Assembly (NCBI RefSeq): GCF_000758605.1
Contig: NZ_CP009282.1
Span: 248,001-312,000 of the forward strand
Length of the DNA: 64,000 nucleotides
Source of the DNA: Paenibacillus sp. FSL R5-0912
GTDB taxonomy: Bacteria; Bacillota; Bacilli; Paenibacillales; Paenibacillaceae
Direction of reading: 5' to 3'
Position 1 is the stretch's first letter. Every line of letters starts with the position of its first letter. The notes below the pieces were generated by a model. The model was not told where the DNA came from and did no database searches. It saw only the letters and a list, made by a program, of their open reading frames with translations. Positions 8,348 through 17,692 of this stretch are shown here, piece by piece. Both the position numbers and the translations under genes were made by a program.

Positions 8348-9736
8348 ATGGAGCCCAGCAGCAGTATGAAGCCAAGCCAGCGATTCCTTGAGAAGCATTT
8401 CTCCGGAGAATCCATTGACTATCGCCAGATCATAGCGTTATTCCTCCCTGTACTGGTGGACCAGGCCTTCGTGGTCGGGCTGAACCTCGTCAATACAGCG
8501 ATGATCAGTTCCTCAGGGCTAGCAGCAATCAGTGCGGTGAATATGATAGATTCGCTGAATATTTTTCTGATCAGTGTGTTCATCGCCGTATCCACAGGGG
8601 GCACGGTCGTTGTAGCCCAGTACAAGGGGAGCGGCAACGAGCTTATGGTCTCCAAGGCGACCGCCGGAGCGGTATCTTCCGTTTCTTTGATGGCTTTGTG
8701 CATCGGCTTATTCGGAATTGTGTTCCATGGTCCACTGCTGCATTTATTGTTCGGTGCGGCTTCGCCTGAGGTGATGGCCAATGCCCGGACGTATCTGATC
8801 GGCAGCAGCTTATCCTATCTGGGGATTGCTGTGATGGAGGCAGTATGCGGCGCGCTGCGCGGCATCGGGCGGACGAGGGCATCGCTCGTACTGTCACTGA
8901 TTATGAATTTCTCCTATGTACTGCTGAACTTTGTCTTCATTAACGGGATGCATATGGGTGTGTTCGGAATGACCATTGCCATTAATATATCGCGGTATCT
9001 TGCGGCCGCCTGCTCGCTGATCTATCTCTTCCGGCTGGACAGCAGTCTGCATGTGAAGATCCGTGATCTGCTGGTGCTGAACTGGACGATGCTCCGGAGA
9101 ATCATGTCAATCGGCCTGCCGTTTGCGGCGGAGCAGATGTTCTTCAACGGCGGGAAGATTCTCACGCAGATCTTCATCGTCAGCCTGGGCACCTATGCGA
9201 TTGCTACCAATGCGATCAGTTCTACGCTGGCGGGAGTGATGCAGATTCCGGCGAATGCCCTGTCCCTGACGCTGATTACGGTGGTCGGTCAATGCATAGG
9301 GAGCCGCAATGTCAAAGATGCACGCAAATTCGTGAAGTCCTTCCTGTGGCTGTCTTCGGCCTCTTTTATCCTGATGGGACTGCTGATCTTCCCGTTATTC
9401 CATCCGCTGGTATCGATGTTCCATCCGCCGCAGGAGATTGTCCGGGATATCTTCATCGTCTTCCTGATCAACTCGCTGGCCCAGATTCCATTATGGTCGA
9501 TCAGCTTCATTACCCCTTCGGCGCTTAGAGCGGCGGGGGATTCCAAGTTCACCTCGATTGTGTCTATGCTCTCAATGTGGCTGTTCCGCGTAGTGCTCGG
9601 ATATATTCTGGGGATTGTGCTGAACATGGGAATAATCGGGGTGTGGCTGGCAATGAACTGTGAATGGGGGATACGCGGCTTCATCTTCATGCGGCGTTTC
9701 CTCGGCGAGAAGTGGCTGCAGCACAAGGTCATATAA
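8348..9736 (+). CDS. MATE family multidrug/cation efflux transporter
   Basis: A 462-residue integral membrane protein with about twelve hydrophobic segments in two homologous halves, the standard length for MATE exporters. Typical landmarks are LPVLVDQAFVVGLNLVNTAM near the start, AVSTGGTVVVAQYKGSG in the first half, and AEQMFFNGGKIL plus NALSLTLITVVGQCIGSRN opening the second. Family members export cationic drugs or metabolites in exchange for Na+ or H+; the substrate is not predictable here. The ATG at 8348 is preferred over an in-frame start inside the tRNA terminator, although its ribosome site (AGAGAAGTG) is only moderate. A strong terminator follows the gene. Confidence 0.85.
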   Translation: MEPSSSMKPSQRFLEKHFSGESIDYRQIIALFLPVLVDQAFVVGLNLVNTAMISSSGLAAISAVNMIDSLNIFLISVFIAVSTGGTVVVAQYKGSGNELMVSKATAGAVSSVSLMALCIGLFGIVFHGPLLHLLFGAASPEVMANARTYLIGSSLSYLGIAVMEAVCGALRGIGRTRASLVLSLIMNFSYVLLNFVFINGMHMGVFGMTIAINISRYLAAACSLIYLFRLDSSLHVKIRDLLVLNWTMLRRIMSIGLPFAAEQMFFNGGKILTQIFIVSLGTYAIATNAISSTLAGVMQIPANALSLTLITVVGQCIGSRNVKDARKFVKSFLWLSSASFILMGLLIFPLFHPLVSMFHPPQEIVRDIFIVFLINSLAQIPLWSISFITPSALRAAGDSKFTSIVSMLSMWLFRVVLGYILGIVLNMGIIGVWLAMNCEWGIRGFIFMRRFLGEKWLQHKVI

Positions 9737-9771
9737 GCCAAACCTGTCCCGAGCATCAGCTGAAAATAAAC

Positions 9772-9814
9772 AAGAACCCAATCTCCGCGTTCAGGCGGAG
9801 GATGGGTTCTTTGG
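9772..9814. terminator. Terminator between the MATE and dehydrogenase genes
   Basis: A long stem (AAGAACCC...TCCGC pairing with GCGGA...GGGTTCTT, about 16 bp with one bulge) lies between convergent genes and probably serves both directions. Confidence 0.75.
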
Positions 9815-9847
9815 TCTGCTGCATATTAACGGATGCCGGCCGGTGAA

Positions 9848-11134
9848 CTAAGCCTTCCAGATATCGTCAACCTTCACCGGCTGGCCGGTCTTGATGGAAC
9901 GGTTGGCGGCTATGCCGGTCATGATCGACATCGCGCCGTCCTTGTGCGAGGCTGCGCGGTTAAAGCGGTCTTCCTGCTTCTTGTCAAAAATATCGCGCAG
10001 CAGCACCGGATCACCGCCGCCATGACCGCCTGCGCTGCTCTCGAACTCCACGCGGTAAGGCTCTTTGAAGTGCGGATAGATCATGATATTCACGCCTTCC
10101 AGGGCACCTTCGTTCTCTTTTTTGCCGCCGGAATTGACGTAGGATTGCTCGGTAATCCGCACCTCCATCCGTCCCTGCGTGCCGTTGAAGACGATGATGA
10201 AGCCTTCCCAAGGCATATAGGCATTAAGCGAATAGTTCATCACCGTCTTATTCTTATATTTGACCATAACATTCATCGTATCCTCGATGCTGATATTGTC
10301 CCCGAATACGCTCTGGTCGCGCTGGTAGCCGTCTTCATGCTCGGCATCCAGGTACATGCTCTTCAGGTGCTCGTTGCGGTCCAGATGGAGCGCGAACGGG
10401 TCGTTCTCGGCAGCCTTGCTGCCGTAGGCACGCTGGTAGAACTCGGTGATGCCGCGTTTCTCGGCATTCTCCTTGCCGTAGAAGCGCAGATCGCCCATGG
10501 CGAACACTGTATCCGGCTGTGAAGCCAGCCAGAAGTTCATCAGGTCGAAGTGATGTGTCGATTTATGCACCAGCAGGCCGCCGCTGTTCCGCTTATCGCG
10601 GTGCCATCTGCGGAAATAGTCCGCTCCATGCTGGGTGTTCAGCAGCCATTCGAAATTGACGGACAGAATTTCGCCCAGCACACCGTCCATAATGACCTCA
10701 CGGATCTTCGTGTTATGCGGCGCGTAGCGGTAGTTGAAGGTTACACGGAGATTCTTGCCGGTGCGCCGGATGGCATCGAAGATCTCCTGGCATTTCTCTT
10801 CGTCAATCGTCATCGGCTTCTCAGAAATGACGTCACAGCCAAGCTCCATTGCGCGGATAATATACTTGTGATGCGTGCGGTCAATCGTGGTTACCAGTAC
10901 ATAGTCAGGCTTGGTTTCGGCAATCATCCGGTCGAAATTTTCGGCTTTGTAGGTAGGCACCTCATGATAGCCGTATTTGTCAGTCAGCATCTGATTAGCG
11001 AAATTCATCCGCGTCTGATTGACATCACAGATAGCGACCAGCTCGGACGTTTCGTTGTAAACGGTAACAAGAGCGCCATAGAAAAATTCGGCCCGGCCAC
11101 CGGTGCCGACGATTACATATTTCTTTTTGGACAA
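9848..11134 (-). CDS. Gfo/Idh/MocA family oxidoreductase
   Basis: A protein of about 428 residues with an N-terminal Rossmann domain (YVIVGTGGRAEFFYGALV, glycine-rich loop) and the family Lys motif SEKPMTIDEEKC, where the Lys is the proton relay. The C-terminal alpha/beta domain contains GGLLVHKSTHHFDLMNFWL, with HxxxD-type histidines usual for inositol or sugar dehydrogenases. It probably oxidises or reduces a sugar or sugar derivative with NAD(P). A TTG at 11134 is chosen because GGAG lies 8 bases upstream; the next in-frame GTG at 11143 would overlap that site. It is divergent from the AraC gene at 11262, which may control it. Confidence 0.8.
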   Translation of the reverse strand: MSKKKYVIVGTGGRAEFFYGALVTVYNETSELVAICDVNQTRMNFANQMLTDKYGYHEVPTYKAENFDRMIAETKPDYVLVTTIDRTHHKYIIRAMELGCDVISEKPMTIDEEKCQEIFDAIRRTGKNLRVTFNYRYAPHNTKIREVIMDGVLGEILSVNFEWLLNTQHGADYFRRWHRDKRNSGGLLVHKSTHHFDLMNFWLASQPDTVFAMGDLRFYGKENAEKRGITEFYQRAYGSKAAENDPFALHLDRNEHLKSMYLDAEHEDGYQRDQSVFGDNISIEDTMNVMVKYKNKTVMNYSLNAYMPWEGFIIVFNGTQGRMEVRITEQSYVNSGGKKENEGALEGVNIMIYPHFKEPYRVEFESSAGGHGGGDPVLLRDIFDKKQEDRFNRAASHKDGAMSIMTGIAANRSIKTGQPVKVDDIWKA

Positions 11135-11261
11135 GGGGATCACTCCATTTACTTGGATTTGATTCTATTTTATAGTATAGGAAATGCAGAAAGTGAACGG
11201 TATTTAGTCTATTTAACCCGAAAATATGCGTATCTTATCCTGGTAGGAGGCCTGATGCAGA

Positions 11262-12077
11262 GTGGAGCCCATCTTTCAGATTGAGCAGCTTAAGCGGAGC
11301 GGATATTTCAATATGGACATCGACCACTTCCATGATTTCTACGAAATCTACTATCTGTTGTCCGGAGAACGGCACTACTATATCGGCAACCGTATTTACG
11401 CGCTGGAAGCCGGAGACCTGGTGTTTATTAACAAAAATCATCTGCACCGTACAACGGGCGGAAACCACCAGCCGCATGAGCGGGTCCTGGTCAGCTTCGA
11501 TGATTCGTATCTGGAACCGGCTGCACCCGGGCCGAACTGGATGAATGTCTTTGCGGGGGAGAGCTTTCTGCTGCGGCCTACGGCGCATGAGCAGGGAGTG
11601 ATTGCGGATTTGCTCCATGCCATGCTGGGGGAACAGAAGGAGGCTAAGCTGTGGGGCAGTGAATATACCAGGACGCTGCTGCTGCAGCTGCTGATTCAGC
11701 TGGAGCGGATACGCAAGGCGAAGCCCGCCCTGGTCTCTCCCGAACAAAGCGAGGGGCAGCGCCGGGTGTACGGCATCATTGAATTTCTGGATGCCCACTA
11801 CGGCGAGAAGCTTACCCTTGGCGGGATTGCCGAGCAGTTCTTCATCAGCTCCACGTATTTGTGCCGGACGTTTAAGCAGACGACAGGCTTTACGATTATC
11901 GAGTACCTGAATTATGTCCGTATCCGCGAGACGAAGACGCTGCTGACGGATACAGATTGGCCGATCACCCGGGTCGCAGAAGCGGCAGGCTTCGACAGCA
12001 TCGCTCATTTCGGGCGGATGTTCAAGGGAATTACGGGGCGCTCTCCGCTGCAGTACCGCAAGCAGCACCGGGCGTAA
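11262..12077 (+). CDS. AraC family transcriptional regulator with cupin sensor domain
   Basis: A 271-residue protein. Residues about 15-90 form a cupin (HDFYEIYYLLSGERHYYIG, LEAGDLVFINKNHLHRT), the usual sugar-sensing module of this subfamily. Residues about 170-268 are the AraC double helix-turn-helix (LTLGGIAEQFFISSTYLCRTF, ITRVAEAAGFDSIAHFGRMF, then TGRSPLQYRKQH). A GTG start at 11262 is supported by TAGGAGG 11 bases upstream; the nearby ATG is out of frame. It is divergently arranged with the Gfo/Idh/MocA dehydrogenase across about 127 bases, a common regulator-target layout, so it probably activates that gene in response to a sugar. Confidence 0.82.
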   Translation: MEPIFQIEQLKRSGYFNMDIDHFHDFYEIYYLLSGERHYYIGNRIYALEAGDLVFINKNHLHRTTGGNHQPHERVLVSFDDSYLEPAAPGPNWMNVFAGESFLLRPTAHEQGVIADLLHAMLGEQKEAKLWGSEYTRTLLLQLLIQLERIRKAKPALVSPEQSEGQRRVYGIIEFLDAHYGEKLTLGGIAEQFFISSTYLCRTFKQTTGFTIIEYLNYVRIRETKTLLTDTDWPITRVAEAAGFDSIAHFGRMFKGITGRSPLQYRKQHRA

Positions 12078-12197
12078 CCAGGAGCTTCGAATTTGATAGA
12101 GTGTAACCGTTTTAATAGTCGGCAGCGGATTTGTGGAGCAGTATAGAGCGTGTACTAAGATAACGCAGTGTATCCAGAGGCGAAAGGATCTGAAGGC

Positions 12198-12623
12198 ATG
12201 GAGAAGAATCAGGAGTGTATGTACTGTATGGAGGATGAACGGCGGGACAACCTGATGATTGAAATCTGCGAGCTGGGGGTTTCGACAGTTTTTCTGTTCA
12301 AGGAGCAGACGTATAAGGGAAGGTGCAATGTGGCCTACCGCGATCATGTAAAAGAGCTGTTCCAGCTAACCGCAGACGAATTGTCCGCATTCATGAAGGA
12401 TGTCGCACAGGTAGCGGAAGCGGTGGACAAGGCCTTTGGGCCGGATAAAATAAACTATGGCGCTTACGGCGACAAGCTGCATCATCTTCATATGCACATC
12501 GTTCCGAAGTATGACGGGCAGGCGGACTTTGGCTCCACGTTCCAGATGAATCCGGGCCAGACCTATTTGACGGATGAAGAGGTTCAGGAGATGGTCGGGA
12601 AGATTAGAGCTTATCTTCAATAA
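12198..12623 (+). CDS. HIT family (histidine triad) protein
   Basis: A 141-residue protein with the histidine triad HLHMHIV near residue 100 (H-x-H-x-H), preceded by YGAYGDKLHH. The N-terminus carries CMYCMEDER, a CxxC pair as found in many zinc-binding HIT proteins. The segment YKGRCNVAYRDHVKELFQL matches the conserved nucleotide-binding core of HIT hydrolases. Members cleave dinucleoside polyphosphates or AMP conjugates. The ATG at 12198 follows GAAGG and removes a poorly supported ten-codon extension. It is monocistronic with a strong shared terminator downstream. Confidence 0.83.
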   Translation: MEKNQECMYCMEDERRDNLMIEICELGVSTVFLFKEQTYKGRCNVAYRDHVKELFQLTADELSAFMKDVAQVAEAVDKAFGPDKINYGAYGDKLHHLHMHIVPKYDGQADFGSTFQMNPGQTYLTDEEVQEMVGKIRAYLQ

Positions 12624-12661
12624 ACTGGTAAAGCTACCGCTATATCATTGTAAAATAATGC

Positions 12662-12712
12662 AAAAGCCCGTTCCAGCCGCAAGGGCTCATTTGCGGTCAG
12701 CACGGGCTTTTT
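12662..12712. terminator. Bidirectional terminator between the HIT and GH4 genes
   Basis: Outer stem AAAGCCCGT/ACGGGCTTT, inner stem CCGCAA/TTTGCGG. T-runs follow on both strands. Confidence 0.8.
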
Positions 12713-12728
12713 ATATGACTTGATACTT

Positions 12729-14063
12729 TTATAAGACAGAAGCAGCGGGGACCTCATGCCCGAAGAATGTCGGCAAATACTCCTTATTCGCTTCAAGCAT
12801 CTCATCCAGCATAGCGATAGCCACTTCGACAGAAGGGACAAGCGGATGATGCGCCAAGGCTTGAATAGCCAGGCTGCGGTCTCCGGTGACGGCGGCGTCG
12901 ATGGCGAGCTGTTCGTAGGTCTTGACCGCATGGATCAGCCCTTTGGCCATCGGCGGAATCTTGGTCAGCGGCAGCGGCAACGGGCCGGTCTTCGTAACGA
13001 CACAGTTGACCTCGATGCTGGCATCATCCGGCAGGAAGTCCAGGATGCCGCGGTTCGCAACATTCAGCGTCTGAATGTCATTGGTACCGTTATACAGCGA
13101 GCGCATCAGGTTGACGGCAGCCTCTGAATAGAAAGCTCCGCCGCGCTGCTCCAGCTGCTTCGGTTTCTCGCTAAGCTCCAGGTTGCCGTAGATTTCGAAC
13201 AGCTCTTCTTCCACACGCTTAACGACTTCTGCGCGGTTCTCGCCTTTTGAGGCCGAGGCCTGCTGCTCTTCAAGCATCGCATCGGTCATATAGAAATATT
13301 TCAAATAATAGGAAGGCAGGGCGTGCAGCGATTGCAGGAACTCCGGATTCCACTCGCGCGCCGGAACATTTTTCGCGCTGTAGCCGGCGGTATCCTCCAG
13401 CATGTCATCCAGCTTGTCTTCACCTTCGACATCAATGCGGGTGATCCAGTGCAGGTGGTTGAGGCCGACGAACTCGGCATAGATCCGGTCTGGGGCCGCA
13501 TTATATTTGGCTGATACCTGCTTAATCAATCCAATAGGGGCATTGCAGAGGCCAATGCTCTTCACCTTCGAATACCTCAGTACCGCTTCGGTCACCATAC
13601 CTGCCGGATTAGTGAAGTTGAGCAGCCAGGCGTCCGGAGCCAGCTCCTCGATATCACGGCAGATGCCGAGGATGACGGGGATCGTGCGCAGCGCTTTCAG
13701 CATTCCGCCGGGCCCGGTCGTTTCCTGGCCGATCACACCGTATTTCAGCGGAATCGACTCGTCGCGGGCGCGGGCATCCAGCATCCCGACGCGGATCTGG
13801 GTGCTGACGAAGTCTGCACCGGCAATGGCCTCGCGGCGGTCGGTGGTGAGGCGGACCTCTATAGGGAGGCCGGATTTCTCGACCATCCGCTTGGCCAGAG
13901 CGCCCACGATGTTCAGTTTATGCAGGCCGGCTTCAATATCCACAAGCCATAGCTCGCGGACCGGAAGCTCCTTATAATGCAGAATGAAGCCTTCTACCAG
14001 TTCCGGGGTATAGGAAGAACCCCCGCCGATAACGGCGATCTTAAGACCTTGGTTAGCTGCCAA
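12729..14063 (-). CDS. GH4 family 6-phospho-glycosidase
   Basis: A 444-residue GH4 enzyme: Rossmann start IAVIGGGSSYTPELVEG, LLNFTNPAGMVTEA (phosphate/substrate loop), GLCNAPIG with the metal-binding Cys, and FVGLNHLHW with the metal-binding His. GH4 enzymes use NAD+ and Mn2+ in a redox-elimination hydrolysis. This motif set (SSYTPEL, GLCN) fits the 6-phospho-beta-glucosidase branch (LicH/CelF-like) rather than alpha-galactosidases. The start is a TTG with AGGAG about 9 bases upstream. It is the last gene of the 19467-to-12729 sugar operon, 6 bases behind the kinase, so the two probably act in sequence. Confidence 0.85.
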   Translation of the reverse strand: MAANQGLKIAVIGGGSSYTPELVEGFILHYKELPVRELWLVDIEAGLHKLNIVGALAKRMVEKSGLPIEVRLTTDRREAIAGADFVSTQIRVGMLDARARDESIPLKYGVIGQETTGPGGMLKALRTIPVILGICRDIEELAPDAWLLNFTNPAGMVTEAVLRYSKVKSIGLCNAPIGLIKQVSAKYNAAPDRIYAEFVGLNHLHWITRIDVEGEDKLDDMLEDTAGYSAKNVPAREWNPEFLQSLHALPSYYLKYFYMTDAMLEEQQASASKGENRAEVVKRVEEELFEIYGNLELSEKPKQLEQRGGAFYSEAAVNLMRSLYNGTNDIQTLNVANRGILDFLPDDASIEVNCVVTKTGPLPLPLTKIPPMAKGLIHAVKTYEQLAIDAAVTGDRSLAIQALAHHPLVPSVEVAIAMLDEMLEANKEYLPTFFGHEVPAASVL

Positions 14064-14069
14064 GATGAA

Positions 14070-15065
14070 TCACTCCTGTCTTGTTGTGATAGGGATATAT
14101 TCAAACTCTTCAAAGGGGCGCATTTTCTTATAGAGTTCATCGCTTATCGTGATGCCGTCACTCTCCAGCGCAGACCAGAGGGCGCCGACGACTGGCTCCG
14201 TAGACAAAGTAACTACAGCTGCGGCCGGTGCGGCTTCCCGCACAGCCCGTTCGATCGGGCCGCGGATCCAGCCGCGGTCGCCCCGGGTCAGCAGGCTTCC
14301 GGCCAGCACTACATCAAAACCATCGTTCTCCATGCCTAATCTATGGATAACGGCGGCTGCCGCCTTGCCCAGTTCCACGCCCTGACGGTGCAGGATGGCG
14401 AGCGCCGCAGCATCGCCTGCGGCCGCCGCCGGGAAGAGCAGGCGGGCGGCATCCAGCGGCACATGCTTACCGTGATCCAGGAAATCATCGTACATGTCGT
14501 CTACCCGTTCATAGCCGAGCAGCTTCAAGAGCGGCCCGGTCATGAGGGTTGCGGCCTCCCGGCCGTCCCAGGCGCGGATGACCGTACGGAAGACCTCGAT
14601 ATTCAGCGCTCCGCCGCCGCCGAAATCGCCGTACATATAATCGAAGCCGCCGCACTGGAAGTGCTGGCCCTGCGGGTTGCGGCCGGCTGCGTTGGTGCCG
14701 GTGCCGCAGATCAGGGCTACCCCGTAAGGGCGGTCCGTACCCGCCCGCAGGCCGATCATCGGGTCACCGCTGATCGTATATTCTGTGAATCCGATTCCGC
14801 GTATCATCGGATGAAGGATGTCATAATCCGTCTTGCGGTCGGCCCCGGCAAGCCCCAGATAGGTATGCCGGATCTGATCCAGCCGGAGTCCGGCTTCAGC
14901 CAGTGCGGCAGAGGCGGCTTCGCGGATACTTACCGCCGCCAGCTGCGCTCCGGTCTGGTGATTGCCGTTGCCGCTCCTGCCTTTGCCGAGGATATGGCCA
15001 TGTTCATCGCTTAGCAGGGCGTAGGTTTTGCTGCCTCCCCCATCGATCCCCAAGTAGTAAGCCAA
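14070..15065 (-). CDS. BadF/BadG/BcrA/BcrD-type sugar kinase (N-acetylglucosamine kinase family)
   Basis: A 331-residue ASKHA kinase. The phosphate-1 loop is YLGIDGGGSKTYALL, the adenosine region has ALICGTGTNAAG, and GDFGGGGALNI plus FDVVLAGSLL follow, all as in bacterial and human GlcNAc kinases. It should phosphorylate a sugar at O6 with ATP. Its tight coupling to a GH4 enzyme that needs a 6-phosphorylated substrate suggests the kinase acts on the imported glycoside or the released sugar. The start is a TTG preceded by TAGGAGTG. The upstream 100 bases to the LacI gene contain a dispersed repeat. Confidence 0.8.
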   Translation of the reverse strand: MAYYLGIDGGGSKTYALLSDEHGHILGKGRSGNGNHQTGAQLAAVSIREAASAALAEAGLRLDQIRHTYLGLAGADRKTDYDILHPMIRGIGFTEYTISGDPMIGLRAGTDRPYGVALICGTGTNAAGRNPQGQHFQCGGFDYMYGDFGGGGALNIEVFRTVIRAWDGREAATLMTGPLLKLLGYERVDDMYDDFLDHGKHVPLDAARLLFPAAAAGDAAALAILHRQGVELGKAAAAVIHRLGMENDGFDVVLAGSLLTRGDRGWIRGPIERAVREAAPAAAVVTLSTEPVVGALWSALESDGITISDELYKKMRPFEEFEYIPITTRQE

Positions 15066-15076
15066 TGGTCGTCACT

Positions 15077-15146
15077 CCTAAAGTTTTATAGCCTAACCTT
15101 CTTCGATGTTCACTTCGCAAAACTCGCCTCGGAAGCATATGCATAG
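15077..15146. repeat. Dispersed intergenic repeat, copy 1
   Basis: Shares TCCT-AAAGTTTTAT and, further on, TTCGCAA..AAACTCGC.TCGGAAGCATA.GC with 23281-23352. Both copies lie just upstream of a minus-strand gene's ribosome site. Confidence 0.6.
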
Positions 15147-15165
15147 TTTTGATAGTATCCCATCA

Positions 15166-16155
15166 TCAGGATTTCAGCGTAGATTCCCGTACGATCAGCT
15201 CCGGATCGATCCGGATGTTCGAGCCGCGCTTCATCTCGCCGCTCAGTCTGCGCAGCAGCATATCAGCTGCCGCCACACCGATCTTGTCCGCCGGCTGGCG
15301 CAGGGTGGTCAGATGCGGGCGGAGCTGGGAAGCAATATAGTGGTCGTCATAGCCGACCACTGCGACTTCCTCAGGCACCCGCACCCCCGCTTCCATCAGG
15401 GCGTTGATGACGCCAAGAGCGATATTGTCATCTCCGGCGAATACAGCCGTGGGGAGTGTGCCCGCTTGCAGCCAGCGTCTCGCCGTGCTGTAACCCATCT
15501 CGATCTCGAATTCGCCGGAGACGATTTCGAACGGGGTAATCCCCCGGTCCTGCAGTGCCTGCTGGAAGCCGGCGCGCCGTTCCCGCGTGCTGCGGAACAT
15601 TTCCTGCCCGCAGATATGGGCGATGGAGGTATGCCCCAGCTCCAGCAGGTGGCTGGCCGCGGCATATCCGCCTTTGAAGTTATCGATGGTAATCGAGTAG
15701 GTATCGTTCTCCGGCAACTGATTGTCAATCAGTACATAGGGGATACCCCGCCGTTTCAGCTCCATGATATAATTGTCTTCTTTCATCGGCGAGAGCAGGA
15801 TAAGCCCGTCTACACGGTCTTCCTGAATCAGATAGTGATTCTCGTCCGAGCCGATGCCCGTAGAGATGGAGATGGCCAGGAAATAACCATGCAGGGCCAG
15901 CGTCTCATTCAGCTCTTTGACCACCGCATCGAAGAAGGAATCCTGAAGTGTCGTTACAATCAGGCCGATGATGCCGGTCTTGCCGCTGGCCAGACTGCGT
16001 GCAGCTGCATTAGGGCGGTAATCCAGCTCTTTGATCGCATCAAGCACCTTCTGGCGGTTGTTCTCCCGCACAGATCCGGCACCATTTAATACCCGCGATA
16101 CGGTGACCACGGACAGCCCTGATTTTTTGGCTACATCAAAAATACTTACTTTCAT
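15166..16155 (-). CDS. LacI family transcriptional regulator
   Basis: A 329-residue LacI/GalR regulator. The N-terminal helix-turn-helix VSIFDVAKKSGLSVVTVSRV is followed by the hinge helix YRPNAAARSLASGKT. A periplasmic-binding-like effector domain runs from about residue 60 (GIIGLIVTTLQDSFF, DGLILLSPM, FAGDDNIALGVINAL, VVGYDDHYIASQL). The ATG has AAGGAG upstream. It sits inside the operon between the binding protein and the kinase, so it most likely controls the operon through the LacI-type sites near 19490-19654. The expected inducer is the imported glycoside or its phosphate. Confidence 0.85.
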   Translation of the reverse strand: MKVSIFDVAKKSGLSVVTVSRVLNGAGSVRENNRQKVLDAIKELDYRPNAAARSLASGKTGIIGLIVTTLQDSFFDAVVKELNETLALHGYFLAISISTGIGSDENHYLIQEDRVDGLILLSPMKEDNYIMELKRRGIPYVLIDNQLPENDTYSITIDNFKGGYAAASHLLELGHTSIAHICGQEMFRSTRERRAGFQQALQDRGITPFEIVSGEFEIEMGYSTARRWLQAGTLPTAVFAGDDNIALGVINALMEAGVRVPEEVAVVGYDDHYIASQLRPHLTTLRQPADKIGVAAADMLLRRLSGEMKRGSNIRIDPELIVRESTLKS

Positions 16156-16248
16156 CTCAAACGCTCCTTGCGGCGGATTTTCCGGTGCTAGTATCTATCT
16201 TCAGTATACAGGGAGCGCCGGTGTTCCGCTAAACGTATAATTGCCACA

Positions 16249-16262
16249 GCGGCTGAAGCCGC
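16249..16262 (-). promoter_or_regulatory. Intercistronic hairpin after the binding-protein gene
   Basis: A perfect GCGGC-TTCA-GCCGC hairpin lies just past the stop codon with no T-run. Such hairpins typically protect the 3' end of binding-protein mRNA or weaken readthrough. Confidence 0.5.
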
Positions 16263-16263
16263 C

Positions 16264-17652
16264 TTATCTTTTGATAATCTCCGTTACTTTCTTCTGAATC
16301 ACCGGCATAACCTCTTCCAGCGTCTTGTGTCCGGTCTCGACAGGCTGCAGCTCATTAATGAACATGTCGTTGATCTGCGAGTAGTTGGTGATCAGATGGT
16401 TATAGGATTCATAGCCGTATTTGACTGCACCCTCGTAGACCTTCTTCACATCCGCCGGATCAATGCCGTCAAAATGCTTGTAGTAAACCTCAGCAGCTTC
16501 AGTGTTGACCGGCGGATTGCCGCCGCTAAGCTCAATGGACTTCTCCTGGACCTCGGTGGTCATCAGGTATTTGATCCATTCAAAAGCCTCCTTCGGATGC
16601 TTCGAATCCTTCAGAATCAGCAGCGGATCGACGAACAGTGTGCTGCGCACCTGCTCATTGCCGCCCCACGGCACTGCGGCTACGCCGATTTTGAACGGAA
16701 AATCGTTAGCCCCAGCGAGGTTCCAGGAACCGCCGATCGACATCCCGATCTTGCCTGCAACGAACGGGTCACCGTTCTGTCCGGCTACGCTTTTACTCCA
16801 CTCGGAAGTGGGGGACACCTTATCCTTGAACACAAGGTCGAACAGCTTCTGGTAAGCGGCAATGACCTCAGGGGAGTCGAAATGTGTCTCGGAAGGAACA
16901 CCGCCGTTGGTCCAGGTATCCGCGGAGTAAGGCTCTGCCCCGAAGTACAGCGGCCGCATATCCCGTTCCGCCCAGGTGAAGTCTACGCCGTATTGCGTTT
17001 TGGCGATATCCTCGGAGACGAGGGTCATCTTCTTGGCATCCTCAACCATCCGCTCAAACGTCCAGCTCTTATCTTCATAATCGCTTGGCGGATAGGCGAC
17101 ACCTGCCGCATCGAACATATCCTTGTTGTAGAGCATCAGGGTGACATACATATTGACCGGTATACCGTAGGTGCGGTCGTTCACCGTGTAGATTTTCATC
17201 AGATTCTCAGGGATATTGTAGTCCTCCGCCTTGAAGCCGTCTTCCTGAATAAGGTCGGTCAGATCAAGCAGCATGCCCTTGTTGTAATACTCGGCGAAAC
17301 CGCCGTATCCGTAGTGGCTCGTAACATCCGGAGAATTACCGCCGGCAATCAGTGTCTGCAGCTTGCTGTCGAATTGCTCATAAGGTGCTTTCTCTACCTT
17401 GACCTTGATATTCGGGTGCTCTTTCTCGAAGTCTGGAATCAGCTTCTCAATGAACGTGCGGTCCTCCGAGTCAATCGTATAATGGGATATGGTCACCTGT
17501 TCACTTGACCCGCCGGAGTTCCCGGCTCCGCTGTCCCCTGCTGTGACATTCCCTGCTGATTTGCCGCCGCCGCAGCCCGATATAGCTACCATTGCTGTCA
17601 GGGCTGTTGTAAGCAGGACGGCCGACCTCTTGCTCTTCATGATCTTGTTCAT
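16264..17652 (-). CDS. Sugar ABC transporter substrate-binding lipoprotein
   Basis: A 462-residue family 1 extracellular solute-binding protein. The N-terminus is a lipoprotein signal (positively charged MNKIMKSKRS, hydrophobic stretch, lipobox AISGC with Cys at about 27), then a Gly/Ser linker. The mature part shows QTLIAGGNSPDVTSHYGYGGF and FVAGKIGMSIGGSWN, typical of CUT1 oligosaccharide binders. It would deliver a disaccharide or oligosaccharide to the two permeases encoded upstream. The ATG is preceded by GGAGGG. No ATPase gene is present, as is usual for Firmicute CUT1 systems that share MsmK/MsmX-type ATPases. Confidence 0.87.
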   Translation of the reverse strand: MNKIMKSKRSAVLLTTALTAMVAISGCGGGKSAGNVTAGDSGAGNSGGSSEQVTISHYTIDSEDRTFIEKLIPDFEKEHPNIKVKVEKAPYEQFDSKLQTLIAGGNSPDVTSHYGYGGFAEYYNKGMLLDLTDLIQEDGFKAEDYNIPENLMKIYTVNDRTYGIPVNMYVTLMLYNKDMFDAAGVAYPPSDYEDKSWTFERMVEDAKKMTLVSEDIAKTQYGVDFTWAERDMRPLYFGAEPYSADTWTNGGVPSETHFDSPEVIAAYQKLFDLVFKDKVSPTSEWSKSVAGQNGDPFVAGKIGMSIGGSWNLAGANDFPFKIGVAAVPWGGNEQVRSTLFVDPLLILKDSKHPKEAFEWIKYLMTTEVQEKSIELSGGNPPVNTEAAEVYYKHFDGIDPADVKKVYEGAVKYGYESYNHLITNYSQINDMFINELQPVETGHKTLEEVMPVIQKKVTEIIKR

Positions 17653-17692
17653 TGTTCATTCCCTCCATGATTTCAAGTATTGTGGACCCGGA